NCBI GenBank assembly: GCA_902826695.1
Contig: CADEFU010000010.1
Coordinates: 118,349-182,348 of the forward strand
From: an uncultured Alphaproteobacteria bacterium
GTDB lineage: Bacteria; Pseudomonadota; Alphaproteobacteria; Micropepsales; Micropepsaceae
DNA length: 64,000 nucleotides
Direction: 5' to 3'
Program-made: the position numbers and the translations under genes
Notes under the pieces: generated by a model
What the model was told of the DNA's origin: nothing
The model's database searches: none
The model's input: the letters and a program-made list of their open reading frames with translations, nothing else
Shown: positions 26,437 through 36,813 of the stretch, one piece after another
Layout of the letters: the number at the start of each line of letters is the position of its first letter
Position numbering within the stretch: position 1 is the stretch's first letter

Positions 26437-27102
26437 TCATTCCTCGTTGAGGCGCAATGCCGCGGCGGCGGCGATCGGGCCGACGACCAAGGCGATCAGG
26501 GTGCAGGCGGCGAGGAACATCAGGGGCTGCGACGGGTCGGTGTTCGCCTGCACGTTTGCGACCGCGCTGGCGCCGAAAATTAGGAAGGGGATATTGAGCG
26601 GCAGAACCAGGATCGCAAGCACGATGCCGCCGCGCTGGACGCTGGCGCCGAGGGCGGCGGCTGCGGCCCCGATGGCGCTCAGGCCGATCGTGCCGATGAA
26701 CAGCGAAAACATGAGAACCGGTAACGCCGCAACGTCGAGGTTGAGCATCGGCCCTAAGAACGGAGCCAGCAGGCTAATGATGAGACCAGACGTGATCCAG
26801 TGCGCGACGATCTTTGCCAGCACCACAAGTTCCATCGGCAAGGGCGAGAGACGCAGAAGGTCGAGCGTTCCGTCTTCGGTGTCGGGTTGGATGACGCGCT
26901 CGAGCCCCAGCAACGTTGCGAGCAGTGCTGCGATCCAGAACAGGCCCGGGGCAATCGACTTCAGCGTCGCGCTTTCGGGGCCGAGACCGAACGGGGTGAG
27001 GAATACGATGAGCGCGAAGAAAGCGGCGGAGAGTGCGGCGCCGCCGCTGGAACGCAGGCCCATCATCACGTCATGCCAGAGGATCGCGCGGAATGTGTTC
27101 AT
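26437..27102 (-). CDS. ccmB: Heme exporter protein CcmB
   Basis: A 221-aa ABC permease subunit with six TM helices; LGLERVIQPDTEDGTLDLLRLSP is the family motif that contacts CcmA. The frame is open upstream into ccmA, but the ATG at 27102 (MNTFRAILWHD) overlaps the ccmA stop by 4 bp and gives normal length. Confidence 0.96.
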   Translation of the reverse strand: MNTFRAILWHDVMMGLRSSGGAALSAAFFALIVFLTPFGLGPESATLKSIAPGLFWIAALLATLLGLERVIQPDTEDGTLDLLRLSPLPMELVVLAKIVAHWITSGLIISLLAPFLGPMLNLDVAALPVLMFSLFIGTIGLSAIGAAAAALGASVQRGGIVLAILVLPLNIPFLIFGASAVANVQANTDPSQPLMFLAACTLIALVVGPIAAAAALRLNEE

Positions 27103-27713
27103 GCGCGCGGCCCGAGGTGAAGTGTGCGCAAGTCGCCCAGGAAGGGCTCGTGGCTGGCGGCGATGACGATGCCGCCGTTGTCGAGGTGCTTTTGGCAGAC
27201 CTCGTTCAAGTGGCTCTTCGAGGCGACATCGAGAGCGACGAGCGGTTCGTCGAGCAGCCAGAGTTCGCGTTTTTGTAGGGCGAGCCTTGCCAGAGCCAGG
27301 CGGTGACGTTGGCCGGCGGAGAGCATGCCGCCGCTTAAGTCGGCGAGCGGGCGCAGATTCCATTCATCGAGGGCTGCGTCCACGGCTTTGGCTGGTGCGC
27401 CGAGCAGAGCTGCGTGGAAGGCTAGGGTTTCGCGCACGCGCAGTTGCGAACGCACAAGACCCACATGGCTGACGAAATGAAGCGCGCGATCGCGGGCTTC
27501 ATCGGTCAACGGCTTTTCTGCCTTGTCGAGGAGGCGCAGGCGCCCGCCCATCAGGCCGAGCAGGCCTGCGATCACGCGCAGCAGCGTGGTCTTGCCGCTG
27601 CCGTTGGGGCCGTGGAGGATCAATGCGTCGCCCGGCCCAAGCTCGAAGTTGACGTGGCGAAAGATCAGCCGCTCGCCGCGAAATGCTGCCAGACTTTCGG
27701 CGATCACACGCAT
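27099..27713 (-). CDS. ccmA: Cytochrome c maturation ABC ATPase CcmA
   Basis: A 204-aa ABC ATPase with Walker A HGPNGSGKTTLLRVI, signature LSAGQRHRLALARL, Walker B LWLLDEPLVALD and H-loop ASHEP. It powers release of heme-bound CcmE with CcmBCD. Its start shares one base with the crotonase stop (TGATG). The remaining ccm genes (ccmE, F, H) are not in the window. Confidence 0.96.
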   Translation of the reverse strand: MRVIAESLAAFRGERLIFRHVNFELGPGDALILHGPNGSGKTTLLRVIAGLLGLMGGRLRLLDKAEKPLTDEARDRALHFVSHVGLVRSQLRVRETLAFHAALLGAPAKAVDAALDEWNLRPLADLSGGMLSAGQRHRLALARLALQKRELWLLDEPLVALDVASKSHLNEVCQKHLDNGGIVIAASHEPFLGDLRTLHLGPRA

Positions 27714-28516
27714 CAGATGTCGGAGAACGAGCCGCCGCGACCCTTGCCGGACGCGAAGCGAGCAGCGCCGGCGGTGGCGCCGCCGCCGACAAGGGAAGCA
27801 AGCCCATGTTCGAATTCATTCCCCATCGCCGTGGCGTAGTCGAGGTCCCATTGCTGATACGCGGAGAGGCGATCATGGCGCATGCAGGCTTGCGGGAAAG
27901 CCGCGAGGTCGGCGGCGAGTTTTTCCGCTTCCTTGCGTGCGGCGCCTTTCGCCACGACGCGATTGACGAGCCCCATTGCTTGCGCTTCGCGCGCACCAAC
28001 GCCGCGGCCAGTGAGGATCAAGTCCATCGCGTGCCCCATGCCGATGAGGCGCGGCAGACGCACTGTGCCGCCATCGATCAGGGGCACGCCCCAGCGGCGG
28101 CAGAAGACACCGAGGATCGCATCCTCTTCGGCCACGCGCATGTCGCACCAGAGTGCGAGCTCGAGGCCGCCAGCGACCGCTGGCCCCGCGATTGCCGCGA
28201 TGACGGGTTTTGAGAGAAGGAACCGGCTTGGGCCCATGGGGCCCGGGTCCTTGAGAATATCCAACCCGGCTTTAGGGTTTTGGGTGCGGTTGCCCTTTCC
28301 TTCCGTGATCGCCTTCAGATCGGCGCCAGCGCAGAATGCCCCGTGTTCGCCGTAGAAAACCGCTACGGCGGCGTTTGGGTCGCGGTCGAAGGCGAGGAAG
28401 GCTTCGGCCAACGCCTCCGCCGTCGGGCGGTCTACGGCGTTCTTGCGGTCGGGGCGCGACAAAATCACCGTCGTGACAGGGCCGTTCGTTTCGCTGCGTA
28501 CCGCGGGAGCCGTCAT
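27713..28516 (-). CDS. Enoyl-CoA hydratase/isomerase (crotonase) family protein
   Basis: A 267-aa crotonase-fold protein. The first oxyanion-hole segment is AFCAGADLKAI and the second is AIAGPAVAGGLELALWCDMRVA; EEDAILGVFCRRWGVPLIDGGTVRLPRLIG carries the position of the second catalytic Glu, here replaced, so hydratase activity on standard enoyl-CoA is uncertain. Start ATG 28516. It is the first gene of the transcript leading into ccmA, an arrangement recurrent in alphaproteobacteria, with no obvious functional tie. Confidence 0.88.
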   Translation of the reverse strand: MTAPAVRSETNGPVTTVILSRPDRKNAVDRPTAEALAEAFLAFDRDPNAAVAVFYGEHGAFCAGADLKAITEGKGNRTQNPKAGLDILKDPGPMGPSRFLLSKPVIAAIAGPAVAGGLELALWCDMRVAEEDAILGVFCRRWGVPLIDGGTVRLPRLIGMGHAMDLILTGRGVGAREAQAMGLVNRVVAKGAARKEAEKLAADLAAFPQACMRHDRLSAYQQWDLDYATAMGNEFEHGLASLVGGGATAGAARFASGKGRGGSFSDI

Positions 28517-28646
28517 GGGTTGCGTGTCCGGATCAATGTGACTTTATCAGCTTAGTCCGGTAGCGCGGACCAAAGAAACTCATTAATTTCCGCGCCCTCG
28601 GACCTTCCCACCATTTTCGCGACCTGCTTTCAGGAGCTCACCGCCC

Positions 28647-31346
28647 GTGACCGCACACGACAGTTTCAAGTCCAAGAAGACGCTTAAAGTCGGCGCCAAA
28701 ACTTACACTTATTACAGCTTAAAGGCGGCGGAGAAGAACGGCCTCAGCGGCATTTCGAAATTGCCGTATTCGATGAAGGTGCTGCTTGAGAACCTTTTGC
28801 GGCACGAAGATGGGCGGAGCGTCACCAAGGACGACATTCAGGCTTGTGCCGAGTGGCTGAAGACGAAGTCGTCGGATCGCGAGATCGCGTTCCGACCGGC
28901 GCGCGTGTTGATGCAGGACTTTACGGGTGTTCCTGCGGTCGTGGATCTCGCGGCGATGCGCGACGCGATGACGGCGCTGGGTGGGAACCCTGAGAAGATC
29001 AATCCGCTGGCGCCCGTCGATCTCGTGATCGACCACTCGGTGATGGTGGATTATTTCGGGTCAAAGGACGCCTTCAAGAAGAACGTGGCGCGCGAGTTCG
29101 AGCGCAACAGCGAGCGATATTCGTTTCTGCGTTGGGGCCAGTCGGCGTTCGACAATTTTCGCGTCGTGCCGCCGGGCACCGGCATCTGCCATCAGGTGAA
29201 CCTCGAATACCTGGCCCAGACTGTTTGGACGTCGAAGATCAAAGAAGGAAAGAAGACGGTCGAGGTGGCCTATCCCGACACGCTCGTCGGCACGGACAGC
29301 CACACCGTGATGGTCAACGGTTTGGCCGTGCTTGGCTGGGGCGTCGGCGGGATCGAGGCGGAAGCGGCGATGCTGGGCCAACCGCAGTCGATGCTCATTC
29401 CCGAAGTCGTCGGGTTCAAGCTGACGGGCAAGTTGCCAGAGGGCGTGACGGCGACGGACCTCGTGCTGACCGTCACGCAGATGCTGCGCAAGAAGGGCGT
29501 GGTCAACAAGTTCGTCGAGTTCTATGGGCCGGGGTTGAACGAACTTCCGCTCGAAGACCGCGCGACGATCGCGAATATGGCGCCGGAATACGGGGCGACG
29601 TGCGGGTTCTTCCCGATCGACGATGAAACGATCCGCTTCCTGAAGGCGACTGGCCGCGCGAAGGCGCGGGTCGATTTGGTCGCGGCTTATGCAAAGGCGC
29701 AGGGCATGTGGCGCGGGCCGAAGGACGAGGATCCCGAGTTCACGGATACACTGCATCTCGATCTCGGCGATGTGGAGCCAAGCCTTGCAGGGCCTGCGCG
29801 GCCGCAGGATCGCGTGCCGCTGAAATCGGCGGCGCAGGGGTTTGCGGAGTCGCTTTCGAAGACGTTCGGCAAGGCGGGCAAGGAAGGCGATACCGTCGAG
29901 CTTGCCGGCACGAGCGAGAAGCTTGGGCACGGGGCGGTCGTGATCGCGGCGATTACGTCGTGCACGAATACCTCCAACCCGTTCGTGATGGTGGGCGCCG
30001 GGCTGGTTGCGCGCAATGCGCTTAAGAAGGGCTTGAAGGTGAAGCCGTGGGTGAAGACCTCGTTGGCGCCGGGAAGCCAGGTCGTGGGCGAGTATCTGGC
30101 AAAGGCCGGGTTGCAGAAGGATCTCGATAAGCTTGGCTTCAACGTCGTCGGCTATGGCTGCACGACATGTATCGGCAATTCGGGGCCACTGCCGGAGAAC
30201 GTCACTGAGGCTGTCACGAAGGGCGATCTTGTCGCCGCGGCGGTGTTGTCGGGGAATCGCAATTTCGAGGGCCGTGTCAATCCGCTCACCCGGGCCAACT
30301 ATCTGGCGTCGCCACCGCTGGTCGTGGCTTACGCGCTCGCCGGGTCGATGACCGTTGACCTGATCAATGAACCGATCGGGTACGACAAGAAGAAGAAGCC
30401 GGTCTATCTGAAAGATATTTGGCCGACGGCGAAAGACGTGGCCGCGACCGTGCGCAAGGCAGTGACGACGAAATTGTTCCGCGAACGCTATGCGGACGTT
30501 TTCAGCGGACCGGCGGCCTGGAAGAAGATTGCGGTGAAGAAGTCGCTGACCTATCCGTGGGACATCGGCTCGACCTATGTGCAGCAACCGCCGTACTTCG
30601 AAGGTATCACGCAAGAGCCGTTGCCGATCAAAGACGTAACCGGTGCGCGAATTCTGGGTCTCTTCGGGGATTCGATCACGACCGATCACATCAGCCCGGC
30701 CGGCGACATCAAGGCGTCGAGCCCGGCGGGCGAGTTCCTGCAGGAACGCCAGGTGCGGCGCGACGACTTCAACTCGTACGGCGCGCGGCGCGGCAATCAC
30801 GAAGTGATGATGCGCGGCACGTTCGCCAACATCCGGATCAAGAACCAGATGGTGGCGGGCGTCGAAGGTGGCGTTACGAAGCATCAGCCGTCGGGCGAGC
30901 AGATGCCGATCTACGATGCGGCCATGCGCTATCAGAAAGAGGGCGTTCCGCTGGTCATCTTCGGCGGCAAGGAGTACGGCACCGGGTCTTCGCGCGATTG
31001 GGCGGCGAAGGGGACGCGCTTACTTGGCGTGCGCGCGGTCATTGTCGAGAGCTTTGAACGCATTCACCGCTCGAATCTGGTCGGGATGGGCGTGCTGCCG
31101 CTGCAGTTCCAGGCAGGCCAAACGTGGCGCGCGCTGGGGCTAACCGGCACGGAAGTGATCGACATTCCGGGGCTTGAGCACCAATTGAAGCCGCGCCAGA
31201 CCTTGAGCGTTCGCATCACGCGCGGCGACGGGCGGACGGACGAGGTGCCGGTAACGTTGCGGATCGATACGCTCGACGAAATCGAGTATTTCCGGAATGG
31301 CGGAATTCTGCACTACGTGTTGCGCGGCCTCGCCAAAGCGGCATGA
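28647..31346 (+). CDS. acnA: Aconitate hydratase AcnA
   Basis: An 899-aa aconitase of the IRP1/AcnA type, catalysing citrate-isocitrate interchange in the TCA cycle. Fe-S ligands are in [10 protein letters not shown] and [36 protein letters not shown] and the swivel-domain [15 protein letters not shown] and [13 protein letters not shown] are typical. Start is GTG at 28647 with CAGGAG ten bases upstream. Single gene with its own 130-bp promoter gap shared with the divergent crotonase-ccm unit. Confidence 0.99.
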   Translation: MTAHDSFKSKKTLKVGAKTYTYYSLKAAEKNGLSGISKLPYSMKVLLENLLRHEDGRSVTKDDIQACAEWLKTKSSDREIAFRPARVLMQDFTGVPAVVDLAAMRDAMTALGGNPEKINPLAPVDLVIDHSVMVDYFGSKDAFKKNVAREFERNSERYSFLRWGQSAFDNFRVVPPGTGICHQVNLEYLAQTVWTSKIKEGKKTVEVAYPDTLVGTDSHTVMVNGLAVLGWGVGGIEAEAAMLGQPQSMLIPEVVGFKLTGKLPEGVTATDLVLTVTQMLRKKGVVNKFVEFYGPGLNELPLEDRATIANMAPEYGATCGFFPIDDETIRFLKATGRAKARVDLVAAYAKAQGMWRGPKDEDPEFTDTLHLDLGDVEPSLAGPARPQDRVPLKSAAQGFAESLSKTFGKAGKEGDTVELAGTSEKLGHGAVVIAAITSCTNTSNPFVMVGAGLVARNALKKGLKVKPWVKTSLAPGSQVVGEYLAKAGLQKDLDKLGFNVVGYGCTTCIGNSGPLPENVTEAVTKGDLVAAAVLSGNRNFEGRVNPLTRANYLASPPLVVAYALAGSMTVDLINEPIGYDKKKKPVYLKDIWPTAKDVAATVRKAVTTKLFRERYADVFSGPAAWKKIAVKKSLTYPWDIGSTYVQQPPYFEGITQEPLPIKDVTGARILGLFGDSITTDHISPAGDIKASSPAGEFLQERQVRRDDFNSYGARRGNHEVMMRGTFANIRIKNQMVAGVEGGVTKHQPSGEQMPIYDAAMRYQKEGVPLVIFGGKEYGTGSSRDWAAKGTRLLGVRAVIVESFERIHRSNLVGMGVLPLQFQAGQTWRALGLTGTEVIDIPGLEHQLKPRQTLSVRITRGDGRTDEVPVTLRIDTLDEIEYFRNGGILHYVLRGLAKAA

Positions 31347-31415
31347 CGTGTTGCGGTTAAAACACCGGTTCGTGACTAGGCATTGAGGGCGCTAGGGCAT
31401 TAGGCTTGTGGCACA

Positions 31416-32174
31416 ATGAACAAGATGTCTTCACTTCGAATTTGGCGCGCCGGAAGCCTTGCTGCTTTCGGCGCCCTACTTTTTTGGACAGGCGCCATGG
31501 CGGGCGAAAGCAAGCCGCAGCCGATCCTGGTCGAACTGTTCACGAGCCAGGGATGCTCGTCGTGTCCGCCGGCGGATCAGCTGTTCGGCACGATCAAGGC
31601 GCGCGAAGACGTCGTCGCCCTGTCGTTCAACGTCGATTACTGGGACTATATCGGCTGGCGCGACACGCTGGCCCGGCGCGAGAACACGTTGCGCCAACAG
31701 GCCTATGAGAAGGTCCTGCCGTCGCGGCGCGTGTACACGCCGCAAATGGTGATCGATGGTGCGGCGGAGGCCGTAGGCAATCAACGCGGCGACGTGTTGG
31801 ATGCGATCGCGAAGCGCACCGGCGCCGTAAAGGGCAAGCGTGTTGATGTCGCGATTGCGCAGACGGGCGACACGGTCGAGGTTCGGATTGGCGCGCTTGC
31901 CGGCGCAAAGCCTGCCACCGTGTGGCTTGCGCATACGCTGTCCGCGCGCGCGGTGAACATCGGGAGCGGCGAGAACGGCGGGCGGGTGATCACGTATCAC
32001 AACGTCGTGCGCGACTTTGCGGCGGTGGGCAAGTGGTCGGGTGAGGCGATCGTGCTGCAGTTGCCGGCGCGCGGCGCGCCCGGTGAGATCACCGACGGCG
32101 TTGCCGTGTGGGTGCAGAGCGGCAACCCTGGACCGGTGTTGGGCGCGGCCCAGGCGAAGATCAGCGCGAAATAA
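31416..32174 (+). CDS. DUF1223 thioredoxin-like exported protein
   Basis: A 252-aa protein with a signal peptide (FGALLFWTGAMAGES) and a thioredoxin-like N-terminal domain, VELFTSQGCSSCPPADQLF, in which CSSC is the redox pair, followed by VDYWDYIGWRD and YTPQMVIDG. This is the DUF1223 family, commonly found beside acnA and ccm genes in alphaproteobacteria. A periplasmic thiol-redox role is inferred, not shown. ATG 31416. Confidence 0.88.
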   Translation: MNKMSSLRIWRAGSLAAFGALLFWTGAMAGESKPQPILVELFTSQGCSSCPPADQLFGTIKAREDVVALSFNVDYWDYIGWRDTLARRENTLRQQAYEKVLPSRRVYTPQMVIDGAAEAVGNQRGDVLDAIAKRTGAVKGKRVDVAIAQTGDTVEVRIGALAGAKPATVWLAHTLSARAVNIGSGENGGRVITYHNVVRDFAAVGKWSGEAIVLQLPARGAPGEITDGVAVWVQSGNPGPVLGAAQAKISAK

Positions 32175-32196
32175 GAAGTTCGTTGCGCTTGTAGGA

Positions 32197-33321
32197 TCAG
32201 CCGCCCACGGGGCGCAACAGGTCTTCCATCGGCGCCGTCATCAGCGTCGCCTTGTAGCGCGGGATTTTGTAGGCCCAGCCGCTGACGACGGCGTTGATTT
32301 CGCGCGCTTCCTTGGGAACATCCGGCTTTAGCTGCGTTTCGCCGGGCTTGGCCGGCGGTGCCGTCGGCGCGGCCACCGGTTCGGCGGCGGCATCGACAGC
32401 GATCCAGAAGTCGCGGTCCTTCTCGACGATTCTGATCGTGAGCTTCAGGCCGTCGAACGTTTGGTAGGTAGCGCCAGCGGCATTTGCGAATTCCACCATC
32501 GAGAGCGGCTTCACGTCATCGAACGATAGGCCGATCAGGGCGTTGCCGACGCTGGTGGGTTCGTTCTCGGTGCGGAGCGCGCGGCCGGCGGGGATCGATT
32601 CCACAATGCGGAAGTTCGCGCTGTCGGGCTTTTCGCGGGTGACGGTGTAAGGGCGGCCGTTCAACGGTTTGATCTGGGCCGTCTTCACGCGCTCGCGGGC
32701 GAGGTCGATGAAGGCTTTGTCCAGCCACTGCGTTTGGTCGGTCGTGGCCGAGAAGTTGCCGCGCGCGATGTAGGCTTGCGGTTCCTCGGGACGGCGGACG
32801 TAGAGCGACTGCCGGCTGCCGCCACCCTCACCATCGACGGCGGCGCCAGCGACGAGCGTGGCGAGCACTTCGCCCTTGGTGTCTTTGAGCGTAACGAGCG
32901 TGCCCGAGCCGCCTGTCTTCGGAAGGCCGAGGCCGAGCTTTTCTTGCGACTCGGCGCGGCCGGTCTTGGCCTCGACGAGTTTCAGCTCGGCGAGTCCGCG
33001 GACGGTTTTGCGGACGGCGTTGATGTCGGCGGGGTAGCCCGCTTTGTCGGGAAGGTTCCACTTGCCGTCAGCCGCGCGCGCGACGTTGAACGAGGCAGCC
33101 TTCGTCTCGATCTGAATCGTTGCGATGTCTTCGGCCTTGGCTTTCAGGTCTGAGAACATCAGGACCGGCTTGAAGCTGGGCTCGCCCGTCGAGGCGCGTT
33201 GCCAGAGCGCTAGCGCCGCCAGAAGTACGGCTACGCCCGTGGTGCCGGCGAGGTAGGAGAGCGCGCGCAGGCGGCGCTTCAAGACGGGGATCAGAGGCTG
33301 CTTTGCGGTTGTGTCGGTCAT
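32197..33321 (-). CDS. DUF4340 protein of a Gld-like ABC cassette
   Basis: A 374-aa protein with one N-terminal TM (LSYLAGTTGVAVLLAALALW) and a large periplasmic part made of two DUF4340-type repeats (VLMFSDLKAKAEDIATIQIETKAASF... and ...LNGRPYTVTREKPDSANFRI). A low-complexity Pro/Ala stretch lies near residue 310. DUF4340 genes accompany GldG-type transporters; here its start overlaps the GldG stop by 4 bp, completing a four-gene operon. Confidence 0.85.
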   Translation of the reverse strand: MTDTTAKQPLIPVLKRRLRALSYLAGTTGVAVLLAALALWQRASTGEPSFKPVLMFSDLKAKAEDIATIQIETKAASFNVARAADGKWNLPDKAGYPADINAVRKTVRGLAELKLVEAKTGRAESQEKLGLGLPKTGGSGTLVTLKDTKGEVLATLVAGAAVDGEGGGSRQSLYVRRPEEPQAYIARGNFSATTDQTQWLDKAFIDLARERVKTAQIKPLNGRPYTVTREKPDSANFRIVESIPAGRALRTENEPTSVGNALIGLSFDDVKPLSMVEFANAAGATYQTFDGLKLTIRIVEKDRDFWIAVDAAAEPVAAPTAPPAKPGETQLKPDVPKEAREINAVVSGWAYKIPRYKATLMTAPMEDLLRPVGG

Positions 33322-35249
33322 GACGCCTTTGCGCCCTTGGTTTTCTTGCGACCTAGGAAAGCCAGAATGATGCCGGCACCCACCACCATAAGCGGGACGA
33401 GCAGCGTGTTGATTGCGGCGAGCCAGGTGCCGAGGCGGTCGATGTCGCGGCGAAGCTTGCGCTGCACGTCACGCAACGCGGTGCGGGTATCGACGAGTTC
33501 TTGGCGGAACTTCTCGATTTCGGCTTCTTGCTCCGGCGTCAGAAGTTCCTGGCCCTGGGCCGCGCCCGGGCGCGAGGCGGCGGCGCGGCGGCCTTCGAGT
33601 TCGGCAAGGCGGCTTTGCGTCGCCGTCAGCTTCTGTTGGAGCGCTTCTTCCTGACGCTTGAAGTTCGTTTCGGCGCGCGCGCGGATGTTTTCAACGACCG
33701 TGAACGAGCGGCGTGACGTGCCGCGCGAGCGCAACGAGATCAGATCGCTGGAGCCCGAGAGATTTTCGATCGCGTTCAGCACGAAGGCCGCGTTGTGAGC
33801 GACGGGTACGGCGACGCGTTGACCCTGCAGCTCCTGCGTTTGGACCCAGAAGCTGTCGTTGAAGATGTCGGTGTCGGCGACAAGGATAATGTTGGCGGGG
33901 CCTTTCGACTCCTTCAGGTGCGCGGGCAGCGGCTCGGGCGGCTTCATGCCGGGCGCGGGCGGCGCGACGGGCGGCGGCGCGGCGAACGCCGACTTGACCG
34001 GGCCGGTGATGCGGGCCGCGATCGTGTAGTTCTCGTTCGACGTTTCCCAATCGCGCGCGAGTTCGGCGGGGTTGGGGCTGCCTTTCACCTTCGCGACGTC
34101 GATGGGCATACCTTCGTCGATCGGGCGGATCAGCGGCGTCAACGTCGTCGTCGCGCCTTTGAGCTGGGTGATCGCGCCCATCGTGCCCAGGTTGATGTCG
34201 GTGAGATCGCCGGTCACGAGATCCGTGCGATCGATGTCCTGCCTCTTGAGCCCTGCCCAGGCGTAGTAGTTCACGACTTGGTCGCCGAACTGCACGGGCT
34301 GGGCGCGGTGCAAGAGACCAATGATGTGGTTGCCGTCGATCGCGACGCCCCAGCTTTGCATCAGCTTGTCTATGCTGCCGGTTGAGGCTTGCGTGGCGCC
34401 GTCCAGCGGTTGGCCGGTCGGGGTGGCGGGAGCTTGAGCGATCTCGGACCAGGGGTCCAAGAACACCAGCGCGCGGCCACCGCGCATGATGAACTGGTCG
34501 AGCGCGTATTGCGTCTTGTCGTTCAAGGGCTTCGGGTGCGCGATCATGACGACGTCAATGTCGGCGGGCACGCGGTCGAAATCCTGTTCCAGGAACTGCG
34601 TGTCGAAGGATTGCAGGACTTCTTCGTAGATCATGAAGGAGCGCGAGCGGCCCTGCATAGCCTCCATCATACCGCCGGCGCCGGTGTCGAACGGCAGGTT
34701 GGAGACGATGCCGATCTTCGGCTTCTTCTCGCGGATCAGATTGTAGATCAGGTTCGTGATGTCGTACTCGACGTACTTCTCACGGTCTTCGAGGAAGAAC
34801 GGAATGACGGCGCGGCCGTTCACCTGGTTCGTGCCGACGAGGCCGAAGTAGATCTTTTCGCCAGCCGGGGTCGGCGCACCCGTGACACCTTGGGCGACGG
34901 CGATGTCTTCTTGTTCGCTCAAAGGTTCGGGGTCGATGACTTCGAGGCGGATCTTGCCGCCGGACAGATTTGCGTATTCGCGCAGCAAGTCGCGCACGCG
35001 CGCGCCGTAGGCGCGGACGCCTGCGTATTTCACCGACGCTCTTTCGGAGAAGAAGAACTTGAGCGTGATGGGCTCAGGAATCGCGCGCAGCGTGTTCTTC
35101 GTGCCTTGGTTGACCGTGTAGAGACCGTTCTCGGTCAGATCGAGACGGGCGGAGGAGAACCACACGTCGGAAGAGAGGTTGACCGCGAAGAATAGGATGA
35201 CGCCCAGGATGGCGGCGGTTGCGGCGATGGTCGATCTTGTCCAGGTCAT
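33318..35249 (-). CDS. GldG-like ABC auxiliary protein
   Basis: A 643-aa protein with an N-terminal TM (IAATAAILGVILFFAVNLSS) and C-terminal TM (LLVPLMVVGAGIILAFLG), enclosing a periplasmic domain related to GldG / IFT52-like (TLRAIPEPITLKFFFSERA, EYDITNLIYNLIREKKPKIGIVSNLPF, FLDPWSE) and a coiled-coil before the last TM (TNFKRQEEALQQKLTATQSR region). Start ATG 35249 follows GGGTGA; a GTG at 35258 overlapping the GldF stop is the alternative. Function outside gliding bacteria unknown. Confidence 0.87.
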   Translation of the reverse strand: MTWTRSTIAATAAILGVILFFAVNLSSDVWFSSARLDLTENGLYTVNQGTKNTLRAIPEPITLKFFFSERASVKYAGVRAYGARVRDLLREYANLSGGKIRLEVIDPEPLSEQEDIAVAQGVTGAPTPAGEKIYFGLVGTNQVNGRAVIPFFLEDREKYVEYDITNLIYNLIREKKPKIGIVSNLPFDTGAGGMMEAMQGRSRSFMIYEEVLQSFDTQFLEQDFDRVPADIDVVMIAHPKPLNDKTQYALDQFIMRGGRALVFLDPWSEIAQAPATPTGQPLDGATQASTGSIDKLMQSWGVAIDGNHIIGLLHRAQPVQFGDQVVNYYAWAGLKRQDIDRTDLVTGDLTDINLGTMGAITQLKGATTTLTPLIRPIDEGMPIDVAKVKGSPNPAELARDWETSNENYTIAARITGPVKSAFAAPPPVAPPAPGMKPPEPLPAHLKESKGPANIILVADTDIFNDSFWVQTQELQGQRVAVPVAHNAAFVLNAIENLSGSSDLISLRSRGTSRRSFTVVENIRARAETNFKRQEEALQQKLTATQSRLAELEGRRAAASRPGAAQGQELLTPEQEAEIEKFRQELVDTRTALRDVQRKLRRDIDRLGTWLAAINTLLVPLMVVGAGIILAFLGRKKTKGAKAS

Positions 35250-35254
35250 GTCGA

Positions 35255-35998
35255 TCACCCTGCCCGCTTCTGGTCGACGACAATGACGTTGATGAACAGC
35301 GCCAAGCCGATCAGCGAGCCGAAGTAGATGAGGTCGCGCAGGTCGATCACGCCGTTCATGATCGAGGCGAAGTGCGTGAGGAAGCTGAACGAGGAGATCG
35401 CATTGACGATCGCCAGCGGCGCCCAGCTTTGGAAGAAGTCGAGCACGATGTTATGGCCGGAAATCGTGATCAGGAAGCAGGCCACCACGGTCACAACGAA
35501 GGCGATAACTTGGTTGTTGGTGAGGGCGGAGATGCACGAGCCTATCGCGAGGTAGCCGCCTGCCATCAGCCAGCTGCCGACGTAGCCTGCGAAGATCACG
35601 CCGTTGTCGGGATCGCCCAAGTAGTTGACGGTCAGCCACATCGGGAACGTCAGGAACAGGGCAATGCCGGCGAAAACCCAGGCGGCCAGGAACTTTCCGA
35701 CGACCGCGGACGCGACCGGGATCGGCAGCGTGAGCAGGAGCTCGATCGTGCCGGTTTTTTGTTCTTCGGCCCAAAGGCGCATCGAGATTGCGGGAATCAG
35801 GAAGAGATAAAGCCAAGGGTGGAAGCCGAAGAACGTGTCGAGTTCGGCCCGGCCGGTTGCGAAGAACTGGCCGAAGTAGAAGGTGAACGAGCCCATCGCG
35901 AGCAGAAAGATCACGATGAAGACGTAGGCGAGCGGGGTTGCGAAGTAACCCATGAGCTCGCGCTTAAAGACGGCGAAGGTTGCGTTCCAGAAGTTCAC
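35255..35998 (-). CDS. GldF-like ABC-2 permease
   Basis: A 247-aa membrane protein with six TM helices and an N-terminal FAVFKRELMGYFATPLAYVF of ABC-2 permeases; MRLWAEEQKTGTIELLLTLPI is the coupling motif. Start GTG at 35998 overlaps the GldA-like stop (GTGA). Pairs with the ATPase and GldG-like protein; substrate unknown. Confidence 0.92.
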   Translation of the reverse strand: MNFWNATFAVFKRELMGYFATPLAYVFIVIFLLAMGSFTFYFGQFFATGRAELDTFFGFHPWLYLFLIPAISMRLWAEEQKTGTIELLLTLPIPVASAVVGKFLAAWVFAGIALFLTFPMWLTVNYLGDPDNGVIFAGYVGSWLMAGGYLAIGSCISALTNNQVIAFVVTVVACFLITISGHNIVLDFFQSWAPLAIVNAISSFSFLTHFASIMNGVIDLRDLIYFGSLIGLALFINVIVVDQKRAG

Positions 35999-36738
35999 GC
36001 GCGGCCCTCCGCATTGATTTCAGCGTCGGGGGTCGTCAGCGCGCGGAAGACATCGTCCATGCGCTTCGACGGCGCTCTCGCGAGCAATTCGGCCGGCGTT
36101 CCGTCGGCCACGATGCGGCCCTTGTCGATGATGATCGCGCGCGAGCAGACGGCATCGACTTCTTCGAGGATATGGGTCGAGATGATGATCGCTTTTTCCG
36201 CGCTCATGTTGCGGATCAGCGTGCGGACCGCTTGCTTTTGATTGGGGTCGAGACCGTCGGTCGGCTCGTCCATGATCAAGACAGGTGGGTTGTGCAGGAT
36301 CGCTTGCGCGAGACCGACGCGGCGCTTGAAACCCTTCGACAGGGTTTCGATGCGCTGGTTGAGCACGCCTTGCAACCCGGTTCGGGCGACCGCGGCTTCA
36401 ACGGCCTTCGTCGCCGCCTCAGCTTTCAAACCGCGGACCTGAGCGATGAAGTTCAGGAACTGCTCGGGCGTCATGTCGGGATAAGCCGGCGCGCCTTCGG
36501 GCAAGTAGCCGATCGCGCTTTGCGCCTCGAACGGTTGCTCAACCACATCGTGTCCGCAGACCGTGATCCGGCCTTCGCTTGGCGCGATGAAGCCGGTGAT
36601 CATTTTCATGGTCGTGGATTTGCCGGCGCCGTTCGGGCCTAGAAACCCGAGCACTTCGCCTTTTGCGACTTTCAACGAAATGCCGCCTACGGCGGTCAGA
36701 TCTCCGAACCGTCGGACCAAACCTTCGATTTCAATCAT
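35995..36738 (-). CDS. GldA-like ABC ATPase
   Basis: A 247-aa ABC ATPase: Walker A GFLGPNGAGKSTTMKMITG, signature LSKGFKRRVGLAQAI, Walker B VLIMDEPTDGLDPNQ and H-loop STHILEEVDA. The drug/antibiotic-type (CcmA/NatA) pattern and the GldF partner define it. The ATG at 36738 (MIEIEGLVRRFG) is the family start; an upstream extension to 36801 is not supported. It lies 75 bp after the SDR gene on the same strand, so readthrough is possible. Confidence 0.93.
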   Translation of the reverse strand: MIEIEGLVRRFGDLTAVGGISLKVAKGEVLGFLGPNGAGKSTTMKMITGFIAPSEGRITVCGHDVVEQPFEAQSAIGYLPEGAPAYPDMTPEQFLNFIAQVRGLKAEAATKAVEAAVARTGLQGVLNQRIETLSKGFKRRVGLAQAILHNPPVLIMDEPTDGLDPNQKQAVRTLIRNMSAEKAIIISTHILEEVDAVCSRAIIIDKGRIVADGTPAELLARAPSKRMDDVFRALTTPDAEINAEGRA

Positions 36739-36813
36739 GGGTGTGAAATTTGGCTCTTTTGCGCGGGCAAGCCAATACGCGGAATCCGCCTGCAACCGCA
36801 AGTGTCCTGTTCG

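Noticed and set aside
29061..30884. 607-aa open frame antisense to acnA
   Set aside because: Same artefact; low-complexity Arg-rich translation, no ribosome site, fully covered by a certain gene.
34389..35195. 268-aa forward frame over the GldG-like gene
   Set aside because: Shadow of the real reverse-strand gene; composition atypical for a protein.
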